DNA of 64,000 bases. Origin: Cryptomeria japonica. Taxonomy: Eukaryota; Streptophyta; Pinopsida; Cupressales; Cupressaceae. A program made the position numbers and the translations under genes. A model generated the notes under the pieces. That model worked only from the letters and a program-made list of their open reading frames with translations, searched no databases and had not been told where the DNA came from. Below are positions 12,088 to 23,085 of the stretch, one piece after another (within the stretch, counting starts at the first letter, position 1; every line of letters starts with the position of its first letter). The stretch covers positions 40,105,140-40,169,139 of the forward strand of contig NC_081411.1 of the NCBI RefSeq assembly GCF_030272615.1. Direction: 5' to 3'.

Positions 12088-15000
12088 ATGGAACCTAATT
12101 TGAATGGCCTTTTTAATGAAGACACGGGTAATTCCTCTAATCCTCTTAATGATGAAGAAGCTCTCCATGAGGTTTCTGTAGAACAACTTTCAAAATTGGA
12201 TAACCAATTTGATGATTTTCAGCAATGGATGTCTCAAGAATACCCCAATAGTCAAGCTCTTTCATTAATTGAGGGTCTAAAACGTATGGTTCAAAGTGAT
12301 AAGAATGGAATTGATATTTCGCGTGGTATTGCACACATCGTGGATTCGAATGTGATGCCTATGAAAAGTTGTGCCGAAACTTTAGGTTATACACAACCTC
12401 CTACTCACGTCAATCATTCTATTCCTTTAACAACTTCTATTGCTAGTATACCTACTTTTACATCAAACATAATGACTACTTCAATACAAAACATTCCACC
12501 TATGATCACCAGTCATGGGGGCAACCCTTCTTCTTCAATCAACCCTCTTCCTTCACTCAGTCCGACTTCTTCATTCATTCCTTCAATGAGTGTTCCTATT
12601 ACATCTCCACAAATGAACATGACGCAGGGGACCAATTCATTTAACCATTCCATTCCTCCTTGTAGTGTTCCTCCTTTCCAATCATCTCCTATGACTAACC
12701 ATCATAGTGTCCCACCACCTTACTCTCAATCAATACCTTCTTTCAATAACATAATACCTCCATCACAATCTAACATGTCTAATATGAACTCTTCAATTGA
12801 AGCGACCATTAATAATCTTGCACAAACTGTCTCTTCTTTACAGCAACAAATTGCTTCTATGAATCAATCTAAGTTTAGTATGCCCACATTTGATGTTGCG
12901 AGCCCACTTTCTCTTGACATTGTTCGAGCTATCCCCCCTAAGCACGTTGAAATCCCACAGTTGGAGCTTTATAATGGTAAGGGAGATCCTCTAACACATG
13001 TTAAGACCTTTCAAACAATATGTACCGATTTTTCTCATGACCAAAGGTTGCTTGCAAAACTGTTTACTAGAACATTAAGAGATAAGGCTCTACAATGGTA
13101 TTGCTCATTGCCTTCCTATTCTATTACTTCTTTCCAACAACTTGCAAATGCTTTTATTCAACAATTTCAAAACAATATAGGTCCTAAAGTTACTTTGATT
13201 GATTTAATGCATTGTAAACAAGGTGTTAAAGAGAAAGTGACTGATTTCATTGGTAGATATAAGCATTTGTGTGCTCAAATTTCTTTTCCAGTACCTGACA
13301 ATGATATTCAAAGGATCTTTATTTCTAATTTACAGAAAGATATTAGAGAAAAACTTTTGTTTTTTGAGTTTACTTCTTTCCAACAGTTGTGCGCAACTCT
13401 TCACAATTATCAACTGACTGTGAGTCAAATGGAACAAGCAAATCCTATGGCTCCGAGTGATAAGGGTGATAGTAGTCAACAACCATTTGGGAAGTTTAAA
13501 CTGAACAGAGGGTTCATTAAGTTCAATGAAAACATCACCAACAACAATGTGAATGCAGCATCAGGTGTGCCTCCTATTTCTAAGTTTTTCAAGAAAGAAA
13601 GAGAGTTTACTCCTTTGAATGAATCATTGCATAGTATTATGAATAAGTTATTGGAACAAAATGTGCTTACTCTCCCTCCTATAAAGCAAATAGATCCTGC
13701 AAAGGTGAAGTCACCCTATTTTGATAATAGATCTTTTTGTCAATTTCATCGTCAACTTGGGCATGATACTGAAAAATGTTTTGCTTTAAAGGGTAAAATT
13801 CAAGATTTGATTGATAATAATACTATCTCTGTTTCAGGTGTGAATGATAAAGGCAACACATCTGTAGCTCTTCCTAACCAAAATCTTAAGATTTTTACTG
13901 ATCCATTACCTTCTCATACCTCTAATGTGACTGAGACTAATGATTCCTCTTTCTCACCTGATGGTCTTGTGTCTATGACTCCGAATGTGATTAACTTTGT
14001 AGAGCAGCAGAAAATCCCTAAAGAGCCTTTCATCACATTTGATTCCAGTGAAACTATCAGGGCACCTGATGGTCCTTTATATATAGTTGCAAAAGTTAAG
14101 AATACACCTTGCCGTGGAGTGCTTATTGATCCTTCTTGCATGGTTAATGTCATTACTGAAGAATTTCTTTTTACTTTGCAATTGAATCAAGTGATCTATG
14201 ACAAAACAAATGTGGTTGTGAAACTATTTGATGCATTTTCTTCTCCTGCAATTGGTTCTATTACATTACCTATTGAGGTCCATAACAAATCCCTTGATGT
14301 AAACTTTTCTATTATTCCATCATCCGAACAATTTCGTGTGAAGCTAGGCTATCCTTGGCTATCTTCCATGAAAGCTGTTGTTTCTCCTATTCACAAGTGT
14401 TTGAAATTTCCCCATAATGGTGAAGTTGTTACTGTCAATCATAGTCTCTTTAAACCAGCTGAAAGAACTTCTAGCATTCCTGTTGATTATTTTTGGCCTA
14501 AACAATTCCAATCTCTTCCACCGCGAAGTGATCATCTTTTCAAATCTTATCAAAAGTGGAAAAAAGATATGATCCTATCTCTAAGTGAACCTAGAACACC
14601 CAAACTTGATATTCCTATCATTCTTGAGAAGGAAGTTCTTCCTTTGAAAGATAAAACTAATGTCTTTCCCCAAGAAGATTCCCAACCCATCCCTATGGAT
14701 GTGACTATGGCTATGTCTAATAAACTTTCTAAAGGTAGACCTATACCTCCTTGTCATGATGGACTTGGTCTCCTTCCTAAACCAAATATTCCTCCTTTAT
14801 ATGGAGCAGTTCCTCCTCCTTCCTCTTCTCCTATCGTCCAACCTAAACACCCAAGTGATAAGGATGAGAACATTCCTCCTCCTCAATCTTCTCAACTTCC
14901 TACTAAGACTAGACGAAATCATTCTGCACGTGAACGCGGACGAAAGCATCGTCTTAGAGCTTGTGCAGCTGCCTCTCAAACTTTGCAATCCCCAAAAACA

Positions 15001-15375
15001 CCTTCAACTAGTATTCATCCATTTTCTCCTCAGCCAAAAATTGAGCCAAAATCTCCTAAACATAAGATGCATGATGGTTTTGATCCTGTGCGAGTTAAAG
15101 ATCCTATTTTTATAAATCTTGATGATATAGATGAAAATGTTATTCATGATGACAATGTTATTCCTCTTCATTTTGATAGTGAATATGAATATGTTGATGT
15201 TGATAACCATTTATCTAACGAATTTTCTAAAGCACTTATCCTAGCTCCTAGACATGAACAGCGTGGCTTGGAACATGAACATAGCCCTTGTTTGGATCTT
15301 GTGATAGCTCCATCTGCTGTGTTGGATGTTCCTCCTCTAGCGTGTTTCCTGCCTTCCCGAAATATTGATCAGTAA
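11998..15375 (+). CDS. Gag-protease polyprotein of a Tat/Athila-like Gypsy element
   Basis: An uninterrupted 1125-codon frame. The in-frame ATG at 12088 (MEPNLNGLFNE) may be the true start because it lies past an unlikely leader peptide. Residues about 60-300 are low-complexity Ser/Pro/Asn/Met-rich. About 316-480 is a retrotransposon gag (capsid) domain, with ELYNGKGDPLTHVKTF and KALQWYCSLP resembling Gypsy gag. A knuckle at 581-594 has the form C-x2-H-x4-H-x4-C, a variant common in Tat-type gag. Residues about 695-800 look like a retropepsin: the family D-[TS]-G is D711-P-S-C, so Asp is kept but Gly is lost and activity is doubtful. The C-terminal 300 residues are Pro-rich, then basic, then acidic. 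It is the only intact long ORF in the window. Confidence 0.85.
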   Translation: MSFTIVSPTYTILVRRSLRIKSFQGLITEEMEPNLNGLFNEDTGNSSNPLNDEEALHEVSVEQLSKLDNQFDDFQQWMSQEYPNSQALSLIEGLKRMVQSDKNGIDISRGIAHIVDSNVMPMKSCAETLGYTQPPTHVNHSIPLTTSIASIPTFTSNIMTTSIQNIPPMITSHGGNPSSSINPLPSLSPTSSFIPSMSVPITSPQMNMTQGTNSFNHSIPPCSVPPFQSSPMTNHHSVPPPYSQSIPSFNNIIPPSQSNMSNMNSSIEATINNLAQTVSSLQQQIASMNQSKFSMPTFDVASPLSLDIVRAIPPKHVEIPQLELYNGKGDPLTHVKTFQTICTDFSHDQRLLAKLFTRTLRDKALQWYCSLPSYSITSFQQLANAFIQQFQNNIGPKVTLIDLMHCKQGVKEKVTDFIGRYKHLCAQISFPVPDNDIQRIFISNLQKDIREKLLFFEFTSFQQLCATLHNYQLTVSQMEQANPMAPSDKGDSSQQPFGKFKLNRGFIKFNENITNNNVNAASGVPPISKFFKKEREFTPLNESLHSIMNKLLEQNVLTLPPIKQIDPAKVKSPYFDNRSFCQFHRQLGHDTEKCFALKGKIQDLIDNNTISVSGVNDKGNTSVALPNQNLKIFTDPLPSHTSNVTETNDSSFSPDGLVSMTPNVINFVEQQKIPKEPFITFDSSETIRAPDGPLYIVAKVKNTPCRGVLIDPSCMVNVITEEFLFTLQLNQVIYDKTNVVVKLFDAFSSPAIGSITLPIEVHNKSLDVNFSIIPSSEQFRVKLGYPWLSSMKAVVSPIHKCLKFPHNGEVVTVNHSLFKPAERTSSIPVDYFWPKQFQSLPPRSDHLFKSYQKWKKDMILSLSEPRTPKLDIPIILEKEVLPLKDKTNVFPQEDSQPIPMDVTMAMSNKLSKGRPIPPCHDGLGLLPKPNIPPLYGAVPPPSSSPIVQPKHPSDKDENIPPPQSSQLPTKTRRNHSARERGRKHRLRACAAASQTLQSPKTPSTSIHPFSPQPKIEPKSPKHKMHDGFDPVRVKDPIFINLDDIDENVIHDDNVIPLHFDSEYEYVDVDNHLSNEFSKALILAPRHEQRGLEHEHSPCLDLVIAPSAVLDVPPLACFLPSRNIDQ

Positions 15376-16150
15376 GATCGGGGGGTAGATGACGTGCTAG
15401 ACTAGTTTCATTAGCATAGCAGACTCTCTCCTCCTCTCTTTTGTTACTTCTTCTATGTGTTATTCCCATTCGTCTATTTGTTGTCCTTAGTGTTGTCTAC
15501 TTGAGGACGATGCAAAGCATTGAGATCTCTTTTGGTCTCTCTCATGTTGACTCAAAAGACACATGTGTTCCCTTCTTCTAGGTGACCTTCCTTGATTGGG
15601 GAATGAAGAACAATTATGCATACATACATATGATATACATGAATTATCATACAACATATTGACCCCAAGGAAAGCGAAGTCACCTCATGCTTTGTGTTTT
15701 GTGTCTATTATCCTTGGGCTTATCTAACACTTGGGGGCTAAATCCTTGTGATAACATGCTCCTTTCCCTTCTCATTTCTTATATGTATCACTACCTTAAA
15801 GAAATCACCCCCAATGTGGCGTGTGTGATCACTTTAACGTAGGGGGCATACACTCCGTCCATATCTCTTCGAGATTTCTAAAAATTTCTTTGCGAACTTA
15901 GCTTTGCCTTGAAAATTTTTGGCATTTTTCTTGCATGACTCATAGTGAGGGAACCTTACTACTAACAGTCATGGTTCTCCCTCGTGATCTTCCCTTTTAC
16001 TTTGTCAATCGAAGTCGTAAGATCCTTAGTCCACTGGGGGCTTGGTGTATCTTGCCTCCTTGACGTGGTGAAAGCCTTTCAATATTGTTTCCTTGTACTT
16101 TACCAGAAGTATGTGCGTATGCTTATACTCCCGCTAAAGTGGGGGCTAAA
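15376..16150 (+). other. 3' untranslated part and polypurine tract of the gag-only element
   Basis: No polymerase domain can be read in any frame between the gag stop and the 3' LTR. The segment contains the word CTTGAGGACGATGCAAAG (about 15501-15518) and ends with a purine tract, AGTGGGGGCTAAA (16138-16150), immediately before the LTR TG. This is the expected site of plus-strand priming. Confidence 0.7.
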
Positions 16151-17439
16151 TGTAGCGTCCTAAAATTGCGACACTTGCAATTTTGGCTACATTTCGGTCT
16201 TCACGATGGCAGCACAACATTGAACCTGAATGGAGACCTTGAAACCTATTTACGACATCAAAACCTGCATCTTTCTACACCTTGGCCTGATCCTCCTTGC
16301 ACCCTGTTGTCCCGGGAGGTGGGACCATGGCGCCCATCGCCCTGGTCCTTCAGGACCATGGCGCCCAGTGCCCTGGTCCTTCAGGACCATGGTGCCCAAT
16401 GCCCTGGTCCCTCAGGACCATGGCGCCCAGTGCCCTTGTCCCTGGCCCTATTTTGGGCCCAGTCTCTTGTTGGGCATCGGGTCTTCAAGTTTGCAAATTG
16501 GAAAATAATGTTCCTAGGTCGGCCTAAGGTCAGAAAAATCAGTCTCTTAACCCTAATTGACAAGTATATAAACTACATTTTCTCTCCCAGAAAAGGAGAG
16601 GAAAACATATGTGTGCAAAAGGCGGAAGCGATATTCAAACATTCAAACATTCAAGCATTCAAGCATTCCTTCAAGCAATTGAGCATTCTAGGTCTCCACT
16701 CAAGGCTAGGTGTTGCATTCAAGACAAGGGTTCAACCATTGAAGAGGAGATCACTCACAACTTACAACATACAACATACAACATCATTACACCTTCGCAT
16801 GTAAGAATACAAACATTCTTACAACAAGGTATCAGTACTTGTTTACATTACAAACATTTACATTTACAGCATTCTCATTTCTTGGTTAATTCCAAAACCG
16901 GGGTTTGACCTGAAGGCAAACCCCTAATCCCTAACCCCCCAATCGTCCTCTCTTTTCTATGTGTAGGTTGTAGGTATGCGGCTGTAATTGAAGATCTGGA
17001 ATCCTTGTGCAGAGATGAACAGATCCCCCTTCGTTTCGTGGATTTTTTGGAGGATCGTGTGCACTCCGGGCGCCATCGTCCCATCAACTTTCGCTCAAAT
17101 TTGCAGGACAGCACCGTCTCGACATTTTACTACTAATTTCAAGTCCGCAGCTTCATCCCATGTTTCTATTTCCGTCTGCAAGCTAATCTTTCTTACTTTA
17201 CACACACTCCTAGTTCAATCTTTCTATCTACATTCTTTACAAAGGAGGGTATCCTTGCTGTCTCAACCCTTGAATCTCATCTAGAATTCAGTCTTGCATT
17301 GTGTGGGATTGGATCTTGTGAGTTTCAACCCCTCCTTTGAATGTAAAGTCTTTCCTAAGTGAAAACCGTCAACCCTAGTGACCTCCTTTCTCTTTCCTTG
17401 GAGTGGGGGAACACCTAGGGTTCGATTTTCCGCTTTACA
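16151..17439 (+). repeat. 3' LTR of the gag-only element
   Basis: A 1289-bp LTR, nearly identical to 9355-10610. The main difference is a fourth 31-bp tandem unit around 16320-16440. It ends TTTACA, followed by the target duplication ATTAT. Confidence 0.9.
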
Positions 17440-17444
17440 ATTAT

Positions 17445-18406
17445 ATATAGGACTTGTTGTTATGTGTTATGTGATTATATATAGGAATTTTTATCATGTC
17501 ATTTCCTTGCTATTATGATATCAGGTCATGTTATGTGATTTGGCACACTCTAGTGATTATATATGTGATACATTGTTTTGTTATTATGTTATTTGGACTT
17601 GTTTTAATGTCATTTCCTTATTAAATTATTATTTCAAGACTTGTTATTATTGTGCAACAGTTTATAATTCAATGTGCACAAAATAACATTAAGAATAAGA
17701 TAACTAATACAATATGTTTATGAAACCAAAATTGTATCAAATGTAGACAAATACAATGTTAAAGGGACAAAGAAAAACAATTATCATGATTGAATATTTA
17801 AAAGAGTTCACACAAGTATCGACTTATTAATTATAAATGAATCTCATAGAGGAATCATGATTTTCATGATTATATAAAAGGATTATTAATTATAAATGAA
17901 TCTCATAGAGGAATCCAATAGATTGATGGAATTAAGGCTAACCAAATTATTAGGAAGCTACAAACATAGTATCGACTTTCTTGACCACACTACTTTACTA
18001 GTGTATTGATGGTTTATTAGTGTGGATAGTAGTGGTATGAAAAGCATGGACTTCATGGTACTAAAATAAAAAAGTACACTATAAATATAGATTTGTCATA
18101 CAATGATAAATATAGAGTCAAGTCATATTTAAGAAATAATTCTATCTTTGAACTTACAATTAATCTATGAAGAGATTACAATAAAATAAATATATCATAA
18201 AAAATTAGAATTCAATTGTAACACAATTACAATGTGCACAAAATAACATTAAGAAGAAGATAACTAATACAATGTTGTTTATGAAACCAAAATTGTATCA
18301 AATGTAGACAAATACAATGTTAAAGGGACAAAGAAAAATAATTATCATGATTAAATATAAAAGAGTTCACACAAGTAACACAAACTTACATGCATATAAA
18401 TTTGAT
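17445..18406. repeat. Spacer between convergent genes with a 148-bp direct repeat
   Basis: A segment at 17671-17818 is repeated almost exactly at 18231-18377 (both start AATGTGCACAAAATAACA and end AGAGTTCACACAAGTA). A shorter 31-bp repeat sits between them at 17825-17856 and 17884-17914 (core AATGAATCTCATAGAGG). The right copy abuts the 3' end of gene B. No coding potential is visible. The duplication may reflect replication slippage or an internal transposition scar. Confidence 0.8.
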
Positions 18407-21400
18407 TCAACCAAATGTACCATCTGCATCCTCTCTCTTCTGTAATGCATCTATGATTGCCTCATGCTCTTCTACTGAAAGTGTCCACAATACCTTATTA
18501 GCGGGTCTACCTTTGTATCTTTCTAATTTGATGTTTGTTGCCACCACCAAATGAGAATAGTGTATAATCTTCTTTTTTGATTGGTAGTCTTCATAAGCTA
18601 GTAAGCCATTCCTTCTTGTTAAGTATTTGCATAGCCGTGTACCAACCACCACAACAGACCCAACTGGATAGTGAAAACTATCATCATCTACTTGATCACA
18701 TATCAACTTTTTCTTAGGTTCTACAGATCTAGCTAGCCAATACTCAACCTGCTCATCATTATCCTCAAGTGCAACAACAACATACACATGTCCTATAAAA
18801 CAAATTTAAGTACAATGTGTAGAAATAAAACTTGTTAGAATTTATAATTCAAATATGTAATCATAAATTATATGACAGTACATAAAAATATATAATTTAA
18901 AGTTATAAACAATAAATTGAATTAAATTACCAGGTTGTATGAGGTTCGAAACACGATCATAATCTTCTAATACAAATGCATGATCAGGGTCTTCATTTCT
19001 TCTAACCTATTCATATTGTGTCTCAGTAGGTGTTAAGGATTTGTGTTGCCATTCTTTGACCCATTCTGCATTCTCGCATTCTTCCCATTCACCTGCAACA
19101 CAAAATTGACAAAAACATGCAAGCTCTCTAGTCCATATAGTCCAAGTGTTCGAAATAGAACTCTTAAATGAATGCCATCTAGCTGACCCATTTATTGTAT
19201 CACAATCATATCTTGGAAGGATATTCTCCTCTTTAACTAGCCAAAAGAAACGTCTAATTGTAGAGTTCTGACTTGATCCTGTGGATAAATTTGCACTACA
19301 CTAATCCACAATTGCACTTGCATTTTTAAATTTAGCCTTTTCCTCGAATTTGAGTTGCTCTCTACAAAGGGCTCTCTTAACACATGCACCAGCACCGTCA
19401 TGTTCTCCTTTCCCATGTCCAGCCTCAAAAAAACTCCAAATGTGTTTGATATTAGTTTTTTTATGAATCCTACTCAACCAATAAAACATTCTAGCATTCT
19501 TGAATTGCCCTATGCAATTATCAGACCATATTAGATGTTGTGTCATCTGAATTTCTCTTTCCCTCAAATTCTGAAAAAAGGTCTTGAAGCAAAACTGGAC
19601 AAACTCAGATGAGTGTAATTTATTATCACTCATATAGAAATGGTACTCTCTCAAAATTTTGCGATCCTCTTGTGTACTATCTGGTGCATGCCTATAGAGA
19701 ATATGGACAAAAATTGATACCTGCACTGAATTGTAGTATTGTGATTGTACCTCATCTTGTGGTGCAAGCATGTAGTTCTCTGCAAAGTCAACAACCGAAA
19801 GTATACTACCAACATGAAATGTATCCTTACATATTTGAAACTGACCATCGAGCCATCTAGCATTTTGAGTGTGTTTAACATATTTAGGTATGATGTTACT
19901 CTTGAATTCATTCATAAATGCATGAACACTAACTTTTTCAGTGATTAGATCACATCGTTTTCCAACCTTTCCATCCTTCAGTGGATACTCAATAGTTTTA
20001 AATATTTTAACATCAATTAATTGTTGTCCAAAATCATTTGAAATATTTTCATGCAAACATTCATCCAACAATGCAAGATTGCCACATATATCACATACAC
20101 TAGAAACACATGCATTGAAAAGGAAATTTTGTTCATTTAGTGGGTTGCAAAACAAACTTGAAATAAACTCCTTTATAGTTTCAGGTGGTATATTTATACC
20201 ACATTCTTGGAACATTCCATTACTATGCATGGTAACACGTATATATCAAAATACATCATAATGGTAGCAAAATTGAACATGAGTTTTGCAACAACATGTG
20301 ACTATTTCCTTGTTAATTCAAACATACCAAGGTTTCCACTTTTCAAAAGACCTTTGACAAATGCTAATAGTCAACACTTTATCATCCAGAATTTTTTTAT
20401 ACAATTCAGTTTGAGTCATGTCCAATAGGTGTTTTGGATGTGGATCATGAATTTTTGACCCAACTCTTAATTTAAGAACATCTCTAACATTAGGTGATAC
20501 TCTCGTATTATCATGCCAGAATTTTTCGATCAAATTTTTGACTTCACCAGTAAGTTTCATATCAGACCTTGGTAGTCTACCACTAAAAGTGCACAATTTG
20601 TTTGTCGGATCACTTTCAAAATTAACTCTTCTTTTTACAGCTCTTGACAAAGTTTTGCGATGAATATTAAGATATCCACTTATGTTACTCATCATTCTTT
20701 TATTAGAAGTTGTTTGGCTTACTAAAGTTGTTGTTATTGCTTGTCGTGCCGCATTTTTATCTTTAGAACGACTTTTCTTTCCAATTGTATCAAAGGAGCT
20801 AGCAACAGTCGATACAACTTGTTTTAAAGACTCCTCCTTCTTCTTGGGTTTGACATAAAAGCCTAACTTCTTCATCACTTTTCACATTTTAGTCATTTTA
20901 ATTAGTTGTACCATTAATTGACATTGAAACCCAAATTTCTTATTATAAAAAAAATGTCTAGACAATCTATTTGCATGTGTCCTAATATGTCTCCATGAAA
21001 CCAAGCTAGGAAGGTTGTCTAGTACATCACTTTTAATTTCAAAATTTTCATTCATTTGATTATCATTTAAACATGTTTCATTTTCAATTGGTGTTTCCAT
21101 GTCTACATACACATTATTGGTTTTAGTTGCAGGTGGATTTTCAATTTCATTTGGAGTTTCAAATTTGGTTTCAATTTCAGTTTCAAGTTGAGATCTAGTT
21201 TCAGTTGGGGTTTCAATTTGGATTTCAATTTCATTTGGGGTTTGATTTTCAATTAGAATTTCATTTAATAAGTAACCCGCTTCTACTAAATCACCAATTT
21301 CTTCATGAGAAAAAACATAGGGCTGTGGAGACATACCTGTATCCAATAATGGATTAGAAGATGCACCTGAATTAAATGGTTCTATTGTGTTTCCTTCGTC

Positions 21401-21577
21401 AGCATTTATGGTCTCATTGATGTTCTCCTCTTCTAAAATGATTGTGGAACTTGAAGCTCCTTGTCTCATTCTTGATCTTCTCTCTTGTTGACGCATTGCC
21501 TCCTTCTCCCTATTTGCTGCAATCTCCTCAGTTGTCAGAACCTTCTGTTGCCTCTTCCTGCATTGATTTGATCCCAT
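18407..21577 (-). pseudogene. Gene B: DDE-transposase-like protein, four exons, three in-frame stops
   Basis: Exons on the minus strand are 21577-20328, 20222-18931 and 18792-18407, with introns of 105 and 138 bp. Both introns have GT-AG ends (donors GTATGT and GTAATT) and splice in frame. The exon 21577-20328 carries a stop at 20882-20884 (TGA); 20222-18931 carries TAGs at 19301-19303 and 19007-19009. Start at 21577 (MGSNQCRKRQQK) gives a basic N terminus rich in Arg/Glu. The middle part has DFAENY, then WSDNCIGQFKNARMFYWL and EAGHGKGEHDGAGACVKR. Spaced acidic residues and a His-Gly-Lys-Gly...Asp-Gly block recall uncharacterised DDE-type transposase-like proteins of eukaryotes. The last exon (YWLARSVEPKKK) is unassigned. 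Superfamily not determined. Likely the catalytic gene of the element bounded by the palindromic clusters. Confidence 0.65.
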
Positions 21578-21727
21578 GGCTACACCAAAATTTGAATTCG
21601 AATCAATCTCCTTACCAAATCGACAATAAGACAAACAAAGAGAATGATTAATCAAAACATTCTCTTTGTAGATCGTACCTGTCAGCCAATGACTGAAAAA
21701 TCATTCAATCATTGGGATTTGTGCTTG

Positions 21728-21864
21728 TGGGCCAGATTCTGGCCCAACAGATCTTTTCAGAAATGGGTGCCCATTTTTTAAAACGGGCGCCCGTTTCGTT
21801 TTCAACGGTACAGAGCGAAAGAGGCGCTCGTTTTTTGAATTTAAAAAATGGGCACCCGTTTTTT
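21728..21864. repeat. Right cluster of palindromes upstream of gene B
   Basis: Four palindromes lie 150-290 bp upstream of the gene B start. They are TGGGCCAGA-T-TCTGGCCCA (21728-21746), AAATGGGTGCCCATTT (21761-21776), the perfect 16-mer AAACGGGCGCCCGTTT (21781-21796), and AAAATGGGCACCCGTTTT (within 21845-21864). The last three match the motif of the left cluster (3290-3420). Symmetric sites of this kind suit a dimeric DNA-binding protein, possibly the element's own transposase. Confidence 0.7.
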
Positions 21865-21911
21865 AAAATTAGGGGTGGGAAACATTCCTTAGATTTTTTT
21901 TTTGGTTCGGG

Positions 21912-21936
21912 ATAGGCTTGGTCTCACCAAGCCTAT
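21912..21936. repeat. Perfect hairpin just outside the right palindrome cluster
   Basis: Arms ATAGGCTTGG and CCAAGCCTAT, 10 bp each and perfectly complementary, flank the loop TCTCA. GCTTGGACC follows and echoes the arm. It lies where the right end of the proposed DNA transposon might be. Confidence 0.7.
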
Positions 21937-23085
21937 GCTTGGACCTCAAAAAAAATGACTAAGGTAAATCGACATCAGATTTCTACCTTGGCCTAATTTT
22001 TTGAGGGCCTTTCTGATTGAATTTTTTGACGAAACAAAAACCCATTAGAGTTTTCAGCGTCCTAAATTCAGAAATGTAAATTTTATAGTGATAAGATTAC
22101 TTTTACTATTTTTGTATTATTTATTAATCAAAAGTGGAACCTAAACCTAAAATACCAAGGTTCACTAAAACTTTAATAACTTTTTGGTTTTTAGGATTTT
22201 AGAAAAATAAATTATATGACATCAATCTACATACAATTCTTTTGAATATTAAAAAAAAATGGAAAAATATGAAATTTTCATCAAATTATGGTGGTCGTAC
22301 ACCTGTTGTTTTGAAAATATACTTTATTGTCAGTTAAAAATTAATAAAAAAAAATATATTCAATAAAAAAATAAGCAAAAATATTCTCATCAATATTTGG
22401 TGTCTTAGGTATCATCTCCCAGAAGGATTTGCAAAAATTCATTTATTTGCATCAAAAAAGGGTGGTCGTACACATGCGTGGTATGGTCCTGAAATAGGCA
22501 TTTTGAAAAAATGGTTTTTAAACATGCCTACTAAAAAGGGATTTCTACCATGTGGGTATTAAAATAAATTACATATTTGAAAAGTAGACTCTGAGCACTG
22601 CATTTTCTATTACTGAAGTTTCTGAGATTCAATCTCTAAGTGCATCAAATTTTGACATCAATCAACATAAAATTTGAAAAATAGAGAAAACACTTCCACT
22701 TTTTGCCCAAAAGTGGGACTCAACTTCTTGCAGCCACCCCTTAGATCAATCAAATTCTAACACCTTTGCCTAATGTATTGGTCCCTAAGTAAAAATTAGT
22801 GGTTTTACTACAATAATGGGTGAAACCCTAATTTTTCACCACTATATAGGACTATTATATGTTGATTCTTGTAGAAAATATTAGTATCATTTTACTTTGA
22901 AATTGATGATGCCTTGAGATACAAATGGATTTATTTTATGCATTCCAAATTTTAAATTTTCATTAAGTCTAACAAATTTAAAAGTTCTTAGTTATAAGAT
23001 GACATTAGATATAGGATAAAAGTGTTGAGATTTGATAATGCGATTTAATATTGTTCCATGACATTTGATAATTTATGTAAGTATG
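21937..23085. other. AT-rich spacer
   Basis: No gene is supported. The word GGTGGTCGTACAC occurs twice (near 22291 and 22462), in different contexts about 170 bp apart. Otherwise nothing recognisable. Confidence 0.5.

Larger units (their letters stand above)
9355..17439 (+). mobile_element. Non-autonomous Gypsy-type LTR retrotransposon (gag-protease only), complete with TSD
   Basis: Two long direct repeats start TGTAGC and end TTTACA. The flanking 5-mers are identical: ATTAT at 9350-9354 and at 17440-17444, so this is a single complete insertion. The interior (10611-16150) holds one 1125-codon gag-protease frame and no reverse transcriptase, RNase H or integrase. The LTRs differ little apart from one extra 31-bp unit in the right copy, so the insertion is young relative to its surroundings. 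It lies between convergent genes A and B and disrupts neither. Mobility would need enzymes from an autonomous relative. Confidence 0.9.

Noticed and set aside
16085-16804. 239-residue plus-strand ORF over the 3' LTR
   Set aside because: It is repeated in part in the other LTR, consists of LTR sequence including the 31-bp tandem units, and has no protein-like conservation; it is a chance frame in a GC-richer repeat.
19609-20428. Plus-strand ORFs across 19.6-20.4 kb
   Set aside because: They overlap gene B on the other strand, whose exons, splice sites and motifs are consistent. The plus frames have no recognisable content.
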